64,000 nucleotides of DNA from Psychroflexus curvus (GTDB lineage: Bacteria > Bacteroidota > Bacteroidia > Flavobacteriales > Flavobacteriaceae): the NCBI RefSeq assembly GCF_020164585.1, contig NZ_JAIQZF010000002.1:372001-436000 (forward strand), written 5' to 3'. A program made the translations under genes and the position numbers. How positions within the stretch are numbered: position 1 is the first letter of the stretch; every line of letters starts with the position of its first letter. Below, one piece after another: positions 1-7,268 of the stretch. The notes under the pieces were generated by a model, which had not been told where the DNA came from, made no database searches, and worked only from the letters and a program-made list of their open reading frames with translations.

Positions 1-590
1 TTATAAAAGACCATTTAGACAAAACACTATCCTATTCAGACTATAAAACTCATGTGGAGGATCTTTTAAAAGAAGGAAAATCTACTGGATTTACTCAAAA
101 TGAAATTTATCTGAATTACTCAAAATTGGGTTTGAGCAGAATGAAGCGCTGGGAGAAGATCGTAGAATTAACTGCAGATCAAATAGAAAACGTTCAAAAT
201 GTCAGCCAAAAGCAAATCTGGCTTGTTATTGCCGAAGGCTGGTGTGGAGATGCTGCGCCAGCACTCCCTGTTATGAAAAAAATGGCTGATTTGAATCCGC
301 TTATAGAGTTCAGAGTAATTTTAAGGGATGGAAACGAAGACTTGATGAATGAATTCCTGACCAACGGAGGTATGTCTATCCCCAAATTGATTGCCTTTGA
401 TCCCGAAGAAGAAAAAGTACTTTTTACCTGGGGACCACGTCCATTAGAAGCTGCTGATATGGTGGCAAAAGAAAAAGCAGAATTCGGAAAATTCAGAGAT
501 GAATTTAAAATTACACTTCAGAAATGGTACAACCAGGATAAGGGCAAAAGCATTGCAGCAGATTTAGTAGATTGTCTAAAAAGGAGATAG
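1..590 (+). CDS. thioredoxin-family protein (5' end off window)
   Basis: The frame is open from the first bases of the window (codons from base 3) into the body of the protein, so the true start lies at or just before the left edge. A GTG at 54 is possible but would cut off a sequence (KDHLDKTLSYSDY) that reads as normal protein. The product has a thioredoxin-like fold. The segment LVIAEGWCGDAAPALPVM occupies the active-site position, with a single Cys (WCGDA) instead of CxxC, so disulfide reductase chemistry is doubtful. A conserved cis-Pro-like GGMSIPKLI follows. There is no signal peptide in the visible part, so it is probably cytoplasmic. It converges with truB, with one base between the stop codons. 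The family assignment is fairly safe; the substrate is unknown. Confidence 0.75.
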   Translation, partial: IKDHLDKTLSYSDYKTHVEDLLKEGKSTGFTQNEIYLNYSKLGLSRMKRWEKIVELTADQIENVQNVSQKQIWLVIAEGWCGDAAPALPVMKKMADLNPLIEFRVILRDGNEDLMNEFLTNGGMSIPKLIAFDPEEEKVLFTWGPRPLEAADMVAKEKAEFGKFRDEFKITLQKWYNQDKGKSIAADLVDCLKRR

Positions 591-591
591 T

Positions 592-1290
592 CTAGTCGTT
601 GAGTAAGTTCTGAAAATCTTCAACAGACAAGGCATCTTCGACCCTGTAATCACCAATTTGAGTTCGTCTCAATTCAGAAAGATAGGCGCCGGAATCCAGA
701 GCTTTTCCAAAGTCATAAGCCAAACTTCGGATGTAGGTACCTTTGCTGCACTGGACTTTAAACTTCAACTTTGGTAAGTTGTTTTCAAGGATTTTAAAGT
801 TATCAATCTTTACCTGGCGCTTAGGGATATCAACCTCTTCGCCTTTTCTGGCAAATTCGTAGAGGCGTTTTCCTTCTTTTTTCAAGGCTGAAAAAATAGG
901 AGGACGCTGCATGATTTCACCTTGAAACTGAGGGAGGACCTGATCTATTAGCTTATCAGTAATGTGGGAACTATCAAAAGTCTCATCAACTTCAGTTTCC
1001 ATGTCATAAGAAGGAGTAGTAGCTCCAAGCGTAAATTCACCAGTATAGACTTTGGTTTGCCCCATTAAAGTTTCAATGGTTTTGGTCGCTTTTCCTGTGC
1101 ATAAAATCACAAGTCCAGATGCTAAAGGGTCCAAGGTCCCTGCATGACCCACTTTTATTTTTTTTAGATCAAATTTTTGTTTGATGAGCCATCTCACTTT
1201 GTTCACCACTTGAAAAGACGTCCAGTGCAAAGGCTTATCAAATAATAAGACCTGACCTTCTTTTATATGTTCTAATGTTAATTTTTCCAT
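592..1290 (-). CDS. truB: tRNA pseudouridine(55) synthase TruB
   Basis: TruB isomerises U55 in the T-loop of tRNAs to pseudouridine. The 232-residue protein starts with the usual flavobacterial N-terminus (EGQVLLFDKPLHWTSFQVVNKVR) and has the catalytic motif GHAGTLDPLASGLV, whose Asp is the nucleophile. Further family signatures are MQRPPIFSALKKEGKRLYEFAR and CSKGTYIRSLAYDFG. It is shorter than the E. coli enzyme (about 314 aa) because the C-terminal PUA extension is absent, which is normal in Bacteroidota. It lies downstream of uppP on the same strand, with about 260 bases between. Confidence 0.95.
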   Translation of the reverse strand: MEKLTLEHIKEGQVLLFDKPLHWTSFQVVNKVRWLIKQKFDLKKIKVGHAGTLDPLASGLVILCTGKATKTIETLMGQTKVYTGEFTLGATTPSYDMETEVDETFDSSHITDKLIDQVLPQFQGEIMQRPPIFSALKKEGKRLYEFARKGEEVDIPKRQVKIDNFKILENNLPKLKFKVQCSKGTYIRSLAYDFGKALDSGAYLSELRRTQIGDYRVEDALSVEDFQNLLND

Positions 1291-1549
1291 TCAATTATGC
1301 TTTGGGTATCTCCTCTCAACTTTTTTGCTGTGAGATTTTATTGGTGAACTCAATATAGTGGTTGTAACTAATATGTCTCTTTAAAACGTCTACAATCTAA
1401 GGTTTACTTCAAGCCAAGGATCGTAAAGTCAAAACGCAAAGCCAGGCAAAAAGCGGATATTAAATTAGTAATATCTAGTGGTTGAACATGTTTTTGATAC
1501 TGATTAGTTACTAGTGATTTAATTGGTTCACCTAACGATGTTAATTTTT
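1291..1549. other. uppP-truB intergenic stretch
   Basis: AT-rich spacer of about 260 bases between two leftward genes. A short open frame crosses it on the minus strand but has no recognisable protein features and overlaps the end of uppP, so it was not called. The stretch probably carries the truB promoter; no clear consensus was identified. Confidence 0.4.
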
Positions 1550-2344
1550 TTATGTCAGTTGAGTGAAAATGATAGCTCCAACACCTACTACAAAACAATA
1601 GATAGCAAAGTACCTGAGTTTGCTTTTCTTTACAATTGAAATCATCCAGGTACAGGCAAATAATCCAGAGATAAAGGCGGTAGCAAATCCAAGACTATAG
1701 GTTAACATGTTAGCATCTTCCAGAGAAATTTCACCTCCAGTGATATCTTTTGTGATTTTCCCCAAAATAAGGGGGACGACCATCAGAAAGGAAAACCGCG
1801 CAGCTTTGGATTTGTCATTTCCTAGCAAAACTGAACTGGCAATAGTTGCTCCACTTCTGGAAATTCCTGGCATGATAGCTATGGCTTGAGCGACTCCAAT
1901 AACTAAAGAATTGGAATATGATACGTTTTTTTGAGTGGCTCTGGCTTTATCTGTAAGCCAAAGCAAAAGCGCAGTAATGATGAGCATAAAGCCAACCAGC
2001 AATAGATTCTCTCCAAAAAGCATTTCCATTTCAGACTCAAAAAAATAACCCACCAAAGCAGCGGGAACCATAGAAATGACAATCTTTAAGGAGAATTTGG
2101 TTTCTTCATTCCATTTAAAGGAAAATAGTCCTTTTAAAATTTCAAAAATATCTTTTCTAAAGATAACAACGGTACTCAGAGCCGTCGCAAAATGAAGAAT
2201 GACAGTTAGTAATAAGGATTCTTTTGGCAAACTATCATCTCCCAAAATCGCTTTTCCCAATTCCAAATGTCCACTGGAAGAGACCGGTAAAAATTCTGTC
2301 AAGCCCTGGATGATCCCAAGGATACTCACATCCCAAACATCCAT
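1550..2344 (-). CDS. uppP: undecaprenyl-diphosphate phosphatase UppP (BacA)
   Basis: Integral membrane phosphatase that regenerates undecaprenyl phosphate from the diphosphate for peptidoglycan and other envelope polymers. At 264 residues it has the normal length. Both family signatures are present: an N-terminal GLTEFLPVSSSGHL and a central PGISRSGATIASSVLLG, which hold the catalytic Glu/Ser/Arg residues. Multiple hydrophobic segments cover most of the chain. Its ATG overlaps the stop codon of the upstream DUF3098 gene by one base (TGATG), which indicates translational coupling within the ftsX-DUF3098-uppP operon. Confidence 0.96.
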   Translation of the reverse strand: MDVWDVSILGIIQGLTEFLPVSSSGHLELGKAILGDDSLPKESLLLTVILHFATALSTVVIFRKDIFEILKGLFSFKWNEETKFSLKIVISMVPAALVGYFFESEMEMLFGENLLLVGFMLIITALLLWLTDKARATQKNVSYSNSLVIGVAQAIAIMPGISRSGATIASSVLLGNDKSKAARFSFLMVVPLILGKITKDITGGEISLEDANMLTYSLGFATAFISGLFACTWMISIVKKSKLRYFAIYCFVVGVGAIIFTQLT

Positions 2345-2607
2345 CAGTTAGAGGATTTAGGCTTTAAAAGAATAGCATAAACTTCAATTGCAAAACCAAT
2401 CAAAACGACTGTAGGGGCAAGACGAATACGTCTCCAGCTAAATATTTCCGGGTTGAACACATTTGGATCATCACTACCGCCACCTGCCATGAGAATAAAT
2501 CCAAGAGCAATTACCCCCAGACCAATAAGCATGAATTTATAATTTTCCTTTTCAAAAATGAATTTTTCACTGGCCTTCGCCTCTTTTTTACGTTTACTTT
2601 CTCCCAT
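2344..2607 (-). CDS. DUF3098 small membrane protein
   Basis: The 87-residue protein has a charged, Lys-rich N-terminus followed by two hydrophobic segments (FMLIGLGVIALGFILMAGG, and APTVVLIGFAIEVYAILL). The family DUF3098 is known from Bacteroidota and usually lies between ftsX and uppP, as here. Its function is not established; the position suggests a link to envelope or cell-division functions. The gene lies one base after the stop codon of ftsX and overlaps the uppP start. Confidence 0.88.
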   Translation of the reverse strand: MGESKRKKEAKASEKFIFEKENYKFMLIGLGVIALGFILMAGGGSDDPNVFNPEIFSWRRIRLAPTVVLIGFAIEVYAILLKPKSSN

Positions 2608-2608
2608 A

Positions 2609-3487
2609 TTAGTAGTACAATTCGTCAGTTTTTAAATTTAAAAAGCGCTGAGTCGCAAAGAACGTACTCAGCCAGGAAATCAGAATACCAAGAATTAAAA
2701 CACCTGCGAAAATAGCTGCCAACAACACCTCGTCGCTTATAAGTTTAAGTTCGGGGAAACTTTTGTCGAGATAATACAGCACGACCGCCATCCCAACCAA
2801 AGAAATCGAAGATCCTATGATGCCAAGTTTTACACTTTTCAGGATAAAAGGACGGCGTATAAAGCGTTTGGTCGCTCCCACCATCTGCATGGTTTTTATC
2901 GTAAACCGCTTGGCATAAACCGAAAGCCGAATCGAGCTGTTGATAAGCAAGACCGCTATAAAAGTCAGCAATCCACTTACCGCCAAAATCCAAAAACTCA
3001 GGCGTTTAATGTTATCATTCAGAAGCGCGATCAGCGGTTTGTCATAGATGATTTCATCCACAAATTCCTTTTCTCCCAGATCTCTGGAAATCTCAGCGAT
3101 TTTTGTTTCAGATACATAATCGGCGTTAAAATACACATCGATCGAATTTTGCAGGGGGTTGTAACCCAAAAATTCCATAAAATCCTCACCGATTTCTTGG
3201 CTATAGGCCTTGGCTGCCTGTTCCTTGGAGACAAATTCTATGCTTTTGGTGTATTCAGAAAGGGCCAGAGACTTCTGCAACTGGTCAATCTCCACTTCCT
3301 TGGCAGTGTCTTTTAGGTAGATAGTTAAGGCGATTTGTTCCTTAAAATGATCGGCAACCTTTTTGGTATTGAGTACCAATAGGGCCAATAATCCGACCAA
3401 AAATAACACCAAGGCGATGCTAATCACCACCGAAAAGTAGGAAGTAATCAGTCGTCGTTTTTGGTATTTTTCAAAAGAAGAAGCCAC
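2609..3487 (-). CDS. ftsX: cell division protein FtsX (ABC-type permease subunit)
   Basis: The 292-residue protein has the FtsX layout: a short cytoplasmic N-terminus, a first transmembrane helix (about residues 18-42), a periplasmic extracellular domain (about 50-150, including SLALSEYTKSIEFVSKEQAAKAYSQE split over this region), and three further transmembrane helices in the FtsX-type permease domain. FtsX pairs with the ATPase FtsE and in model bacteria controls peptidoglycan hydrolases at the septum. ftsE is not adjacent here, which is common in Bacteroidota. It is the first gene of a leftward operon with DUF3098 and uppP. Confidence 0.92.
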   Translation of the reverse strand: MASSFEKYQKRRLITSYFSVVISIALVLFLVGLLALLVLNTKKVADHFKEQIALTIYLKDTAKEVEIDQLQKSLALSEYTKSIEFVSKEQAAKAYSQEIGEDFMEFLGYNPLQNSIDVYFNADYVSETKIAEISRDLGEKEFVDEIIYDKPLIALLNDNIKRLSFWILAVSGLLTFIAVLLINSSIRLSVYAKRFTIKTMQMVGATKRFIRRPFILKSVKLGIIGSSISLVGMAVVLYYLDKSFPELKLISDEVLLAAIFAGVLILGILISWLSTFFATQRFLNLKTDELYY

Positions 3488-3786
3488 GCCGTAAATTTTG
3501 GTAAAAATATAAAACTAAAGCATTATAACGTCACATGCAGATATTAATTTCATGGGCGCTTTCACCCGCTATCCGCTACAACTCCTCAGACCTCACTTTC
3601 AGGTCTGGAGCTTGCAGCGGCTTTTCCTCCGGTCAAGCGCCTCAAGTAAGACCTGGAGCGTTTGGTCTTTCGAGGTTTTCACTCCTATCGGGAGCGCAAC
3701 TAAAACTTAAAATTTAGTTCATAAGTAAGTGCATTCCAAAACAAAATAAAGTTTACATTAGTTATCTGAAATTAACAAAATCAATT
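3488..3786. repeat. GC-rich REP-like composite repeat in intergenic region
   Basis: The spacer between the divergent ftsX and the next gene carries a sharply GC-rich block (about 3550-3705) between AT-rich flanks. It includes a small hairpin CAGACCT...AGGTCTG (around 3588-3608) and segments such as CACCCGCTATCCGCT and CCGGTCAAGCGCC that, from memory, resemble dispersed flavobacterial intergenic repeats. An open frame through it has no protein-like composition and was rejected. The AT-rich right end probably holds the promoter of the next gene. Confidence 0.5.
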
Positions 3787-4338
3787 ATGAAACACCTTTT
3801 GATCGTTTTGAGTCTTTTAATCTTTAGTTTGGGATCGGCTCAGTCTGAAAATTCTGAAACTGAACAATCTTCAATTTTTGATCGCAAACACGAGCTAAAG
3901 CTCGGTGCTATAAAAATGCTTAGCGCAGTGATCTTTGAAACGTCTTATGAAAGAATTCTTAGCAGTAATTCGGGTTATGGAGTTAGCTTGCTTGTCAATT
4001 TGAATCAATCCAACGAGTATTTAGAAAATTATTCGCTAACTCCTTTTTATAGGATGTATTTTCAAACCTATGAAGATTATGGTGCAAAAGGATTTTTTGT
4101 AGAAGGGTTTACTTCCATTTTTGCAGGTAAAAATTACTTCACCTACGATTACATTACTGGTAATTATGAAGATGAGAATTTTGTAGACGCATCCATAGGT
4201 CTGGCTTTAGGTAAAAAGTGGATCAATACCGCAGGTTTTGTATTCGAAATTAAAGCCGGTGCAGGTAGAAATCTTTTTGGGGCTTCAGAATTTGATGCTA
4301 TTTTCAAAGGCGATTTCTATATCGGTTACAGGTTTTAA
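3787..4338 (+). CDS. small outer-membrane beta-barrel-like protein (DUF3575-like)
   Basis: The 183-residue protein has a signal peptide (MKHLLIVLSLLIFSLGSAQS) and alternating amphipathic strands with many aromatic residues. It ends in FYIGYRF, a terminal Phe typical of outer-membrane barrels. The pattern 'KLGAIKMLSAVIFETSYERIL...GYGVSLLVNL' fits the DUF3575-type family seen in Bacteroidota. The gene stands alone and is followed by a bidirectional hairpin. The function is unknown. Confidence 0.65.
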   Translation: MKHLLIVLSLLIFSLGSAQSENSETEQSSIFDRKHELKLGAIKMLSAVIFETSYERILSSNSGYGVSLLVNLNQSNEYLENYSLTPFYRMYFQTYEDYGAKGFFVEGFTSIFAGKNYFTYDYITGNYEDENFVDASIGLALGKKWINTAGFVFEIKAGAGRNLFGASEFDAIFKGDFYIGYRF

Positions 4339-4372
4339 GGATTTTTTAGATTACAATTCAATAAGCAGAAAC

Positions 4373-4405
4373 AGATCTGTTAGGTTTCAAAAACCTAACA
4401 GATCT
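4373..4405. terminator. bidirectional hairpin terminator
   Basis: A perfect 15-base inverted repeat (AGATCTGTTAGGTTT / AAACCTAACAGATCT) with a 3-base loop lies between two convergent genes, with short T and A runs on the two sides. It can serve both transcripts. The core TGTTAGGTTT...AAACCTAACA resembles, from memory, a palindrome often seen between flavobacterial genes. Confidence 0.7.
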
Positions 4406-4421
4406 TTCTAAACTGAAACGA

Positions 4422-5573
4422 TCACTTATTCATCATTTCATAAGCTTCATCGATGTATAGTGAAATATCCCTGGTATAAGCACCAATACCGGCATCAGGA
4501 GATTTTTGATGCCCCAGGCGCACTATAATCACATTATCCTCGGGTTGTACAATGACGTACTGGCCCAGATGGCCGCGCATCATAAAAAAGTCTTTGTCGT
4601 TTTGGGTTTTAAGCCACCAGCCATATCCGTATTCCGGGCTAGAAGGGAAACGTGGTTTTAAGGAGGTTGCCACAAAAGCAGAATCCAGGAGTTGTTCTCC
4701 ATTCCATGTTCCATGGTCTTTGTATAACTTTCCAAAACGCGCAAAATCTTTCGCATTGCTGGCTATACAGCAGTAGGCTTTCACCATATCTTCCTCAGCG
4801 CTATCCACCTGCCATAAGGCTGAATTCTGGCTTCCTAGAGGTTTCCAAAAGCTTTCGCTTAAATAATCGTACATTTTTTTTCCCGTCGCCTCTTCAATAA
4901 GCATGGCCAGCATCTGGGTATCTCCACTGGCGTATTTGAAAGCCTGCCCCGGAGTGGTTTCCATCTCCAGACCATTGATGACTTTACGTAAATCATCATC
5001 AAAATAAGCTCGCGTCGTTATGGATAGAGGCGAATAGTAGGCTTCGTCCCAGTTGGTGCCCGATGCCATGCTCGATAAATCACCCACCGTCATTTTTGCA
5101 GCTTCACCCTCACAAAAGGCTGGTAAAAAATCACAAACCGGTTGCTCTAAACTTTCGATGTGGCCTTCCATAACCGCTTTTCCCAGCAAACCGGACACAT
5201 AACTTTTAGCCATAGAAAAGGAATTCGATTTGGAATTCACATCATACCCACCATAGTAGTTTTCAAACCAGAGGCTGTCGTTTTTAATAATCACATAAGC
5301 AACGGTTCTCCAGTCTTTATTGGCTTTCTGTAATGTTTTGGTTTCAGCAACCAAATTATAGGCTTTGTGTTTTGGCCAGGCCTGGGGTGTTCCTTTTTCG
5401 ATAACCTGATTGTCAAACCGCTCGTAATCCTTTAAAAAGGCCGTGGTATGTCCGCGTAAATAAATGGTTCGCACTGCTTTAATTAGGTAATCGGTGTCGG
5501 TGACATAAAGGGTGACTATAAGTAAGCCAAAAAAGATCAGTAGTACTTTCAAAAGGTTCTTTATAAATTTCAT
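4422..5573 (-). CDS. serine hydrolase, class C beta-lactamase/esterase family
   Basis: The 383-residue protein has one N-terminal hydrophobic segment (LLKVLLIFFGLLIVTLYV), a signal anchor. The beta-lactamase-family catalytic motif SxxK is visible as SMAKSY (Ser nucleophile and Lys base), with YASGDT at the position of the YxN motif and RGHLGQYV at the KTG/HxG position. These features fit the AmpC/EstB-type hydrolase fold (Pfam Beta-lactamase) rather than a true resistance enzyme. The substrate is unknown; members act on esters, D-amino-acid peptides or amides in the periplasm. It is transcribed leftward and converges with the small barrel gene. Confidence 0.85.
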   Translation of the reverse strand: MKFIKNLLKVLLIFFGLLIVTLYVTDTDYLIKAVRTIYLRGHTTAFLKDYERFDNQVIEKGTPQAWPKHKAYNLVAETKTLQKANKDWRTVAYVIIKNDSLWFENYYGGYDVNSKSNSFSMAKSYVSGLLGKAVMEGHIESLEQPVCDFLPAFCEGEAAKMTVGDLSSMASGTNWDEAYYSPLSITTRAYFDDDLRKVINGLEMETTPGQAFKYASGDTQMLAMLIEEATGKKMYDYLSESFWKPLGSQNSALWQVDSAEEDMVKAYCCIASNAKDFARFGKLYKDHGTWNGEQLLDSAFVATSLKPRFPSSPEYGYGWWLKTQNDKDFFMMRGHLGQYVIVQPEDNVIIVRLGHQKSPDAGIGAYTRDISLYIDEAYEMMNK

Positions 5574-5670
5574 TAAAAAAGTTTAGGAAACTAAATATAG
5601 AAATTTAATTCAGAAAGTTGGTTTTGTTTTTGAATTCGAGTTCAAAATGATTTTATTCTTTTTTAACGAT

Positions 5671-5730
5671 AATAGCACAAGCGTGACGCCTGCCTGCCTT
5701 CAAAAGGTAGGCTTGCGCCAGCGGGGGGGT
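5671..5730 (+). repeat. REP-like hairpin repeat, copy 1
   Basis: The unit reads AATAGCACAAGCGTGACGCC then TGCCTGCCTT, and closes with GGTAGGCTTGCGCCAGCGGG. It contains an imperfect hairpin (GCCTGCCTT / AAGGTAGGC). Two further copies lie at 5882-5940 and 6910-6966. Between copies 1 and 2 there are also short GGGCTAAGGCCCCT-type inverted repeats. This is a dispersed non-coding repeat family. Confidence 0.7.
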
Positions 5731-5881
5731 AATCGTCCTAGATTTTGAATCTCATGAAGGGATTTAAAATTAAGATGTCAGGGTTACACCCCTTTTTGTT
5801 CTGTCTCATATTTGTTTTATGAAGATATCAGGGCTAAGGCCCCTAGTTGAATTATACTTTATAAACTACAGCATAATACTA

Positions 5882-5940
5882 TAAAAGCACAAGCGTGACG
5901 CTTGTCTGCCAGCAAAGGCAGGCTTCCAAAATCGGAGGAG
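5882..5940 (+). repeat. REP-like hairpin repeat, copy 2
   Basis: A diverged copy of the 5671 repeat: AAAGCACAAGCGTGACGCTT followed by a CTGCC...GGCAG hairpin and a degenerate tail (TCCAAAATCGGAGG in place of TGCGCCAGCGGGG). Confidence 0.6.
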
Positions 5941-6307
5941 TAATGATTTTGGGGGCATCGCCCTGAAATTTGTGTCTTATAATAAATATGACTTGACTGC
6001 ACTCCTCTATGACCAAAGAAAAAATGGATGCTTGTCTTCTTAATATTACTAAATCGGAAAGCTGTAAGGCGTCATAACATCGACTTTAAGTTGTCAACTC
6101 TATTTAGGGATGTTCATGACTCCTGACTCAAGTAGATCTCATATTTAGCGTGTTATATTTCGGAACACATTTTAAATGATGAATCCAGATCAAGTTGGCT
6201 TAAAATAAGATGACAGTGTTAAACTAATTAGTCAGAATAATGTGTAACTATTTTTTAGTTACATTTGTTTTGTTTCAAATATATTGATTAGTAAAATAGA
6301 AAAGTAA

Positions 6308-6544
6308 ATAGATAAATTTAAGAGTATTCCCAAAGACTTAACATGGGAAGAACTTTTAAAAATATTAAAGTATTTTGGATTTGAGGAAATAAAGACGAAA
6401 GGTAAAACAGGGGGTTCACATGTTAAATTTGTAGATGTAGAAAAAAGAATAATTAATTTACATAAACCCCATCCAAAACCTGTTGTGAGGCAATATGTAA
6501 TAAGACAAATTTTAGAAAAGTTAGAAGTATGGAAAATTATTTAA
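6308..6544 (+). CDS. hicA: HicA-family toxin, start codon abnormal
   Basis: HicA toxins are small double-stranded-RNA-binding-fold mRNA interferases neutralised by HicB. The frame from 6308 encodes about 78 residues: DKFKSIPKDLTWEELLKIL, a glycine turn and catalytic His in GKTGGSHVKFVD, then LHKPHPKPVVRQYVIRQIL. This is the complete family pattern. The frame has no ATG, GTG or TTG before or within the conserved N-terminal helix; it opens after a TAA with ATA GAT AAA, and the next possible weak start is ATT at 6326. Either a rare start codon is used or the start has been lost by mutation (ATG to ATA). It overlaps the hicB start by 16 bases, the normal hicAB arrangement. Confidence 0.75.
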   Translation: MDKFKSIPKDLTWEELLKILKYFGFEEIKTKGKTGGSHVKFVDVEKRIINLHKPHPKPVVRQYVIRQILEKLEVWKII

Positions 6545-6882
6545 AACATAAAAATTACTACGGTTCTGTTGAATTTAGTTCCAGGGATAATATTTTGTTT
6601 GGAAGCATTATTGGGATTAATGATTTAGTTACTTATGAAGCAGAGTCAGTAGATGAATTAAAAAACGCGTTTATAGAGTCTGTTGAGGATTACTTAGAAA
6701 CTTGCAAATCTTTAGGAAAAGAGCCTGACAAATATTTTAAAGGTGTTTTTAATGTGCGTACTTCCAATGAAAAACATAGAGCACTGGCTTTAATCGCAGA
6801 AAAAAACAAGTTAAAATTGAATGAATTAGTCAATAAAGCTTTTGATTATTTAGTTAAAAACGAAGATGACGTCTTAAATTAA
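6529..6882 (+). CDS. hicB: HicB-family antitoxin
   Basis: The 117-residue protein begins with a HicB partial RNase H-like fold (YYGSVEFSSRDNILFGSIIGI followed by VTYEAESVDELKNAFIESVEDYLETC). It ends with a DNA-binding ribbon-helix-helix-type region (FNVRTSNEKHRALALIAEKNKLKLNELVNKAFDYLV) that would autoregulate the operon. It directly overlaps the hicA frame. The two genes are more AT-rich than the leuS and polA genes beside them, which fits horizontal acquisition. If the toxin cannot be translated, this antitoxin would be an orphan regulator. Confidence 0.9.
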   Translation: MENYLKHKNYYGSVEFSSRDNILFGSIIGINDLVTYEAESVDELKNAFIESVEDYLETCKSLGKEPDKYFKGVFNVRTSNEKHRALALIAEKNKLKLNELVNKAFDYLVKNEDDVLN

Positions 6883-6909
6883 ATTTTAAGGTGTCTTGAA
6901 CCTGTCTGT

Positions 6910-6966
6910 AATAGCACAAGCATGACGCCTGCCTGCCGTCCAAGGCAGGCTTGCGCCAGCGGGGAG
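6910..6966 (+). repeat. REP-like hairpin repeat, copy 3
   Basis: Same family as 5671: AATAGCACAAGCATGACGCC, hairpin GCCTGCC...GGCAGGC, tail TTGCGCCAGCGGGGAGG. Copies 1 and 3 flank the hicAB genes in the same orientation, so the toxin-antitoxin pair lies between direct repeats. Confidence 0.7.
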
Positions 6967-7237
6967 GGTGGATATTTGCTAAAGCGAGGAACTCAAAAAC
7001 CCATTCCAGATTAATTCAACCTATTTTCTACATCACACTTTGTCCTTTTAATATCGTATTTCTTCTGTCTTAATCATCAATTCACAGACACAGAAACTCA
7101 CAGGCACAAACGAATAGTGAAGAAAGCATATGAGAATGCAGAACTTTGCTACCTTCTACCGCCTATTTCCTTTTTTATACTTCTAACTTCATCCTTTTAA
7201 TATTGTACTTTGTGCTGGGAGTTAAACCCATATATAT

Positions 7238-7245
7238 TAGTTTTG
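7238..7245 (+). promoter_or_regulatory. candidate leuS promoter -7 element
   Basis: TAGTTTTG fits the Bacteroidota -7 consensus TAnnTTTG exactly and lies 24 bases before the leuS ATG. No well-spaced -33 TTG was identified, so this is a weak call. Confidence 0.35.
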
Positions 7246-7268
7246 CCATTTGAAAATAGCATTTCATT

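Larger units (their letters stand above)
5574..6307. other. gene-poor accessory spacer
   Basis: About 730 bases without a credible gene. It holds two REP-like repeats (5671 and 5882) and short GC-rich inverted repeats between them. From 5990 onward the sequence is AT-rich and leads into the HicAB pair. No coding remnant could be named. Confidence 0.55.
6896..7268. other. intergenic region upstream of leuS
   Basis: About 370 bases with REP-like copy 3 at the left. A short direct repeat (TCCTTTTAATAT followed by YGTA) occurs at about 7042 and 7193. A good match to the Bacteroidota -7 element TAnnTTTG (TAGTTTTG, 7238-7245) lies 24 bases before the leuS ATG and is the most likely leuS promoter. 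No gene is visible. Confidence 0.4.

Noticed and set aside
1404-1598. 64-residue minus-strand frame between uppP and truB
   Set aside because: It overlaps the uppP end out of frame and has no similarity to any family I recognise.
3535-3717. 60-residue open frame in the ftsX upstream region
   Set aside because: It reads through a GC-rich dispersed repeat and has no start context or protein-like pattern.
5671-6966. CRISPR array
   Set aside because: Only three diverged repeats, irregular distances (about 210 and 1030 bases), a toxin-antitoxin pair between them and no cas genes.
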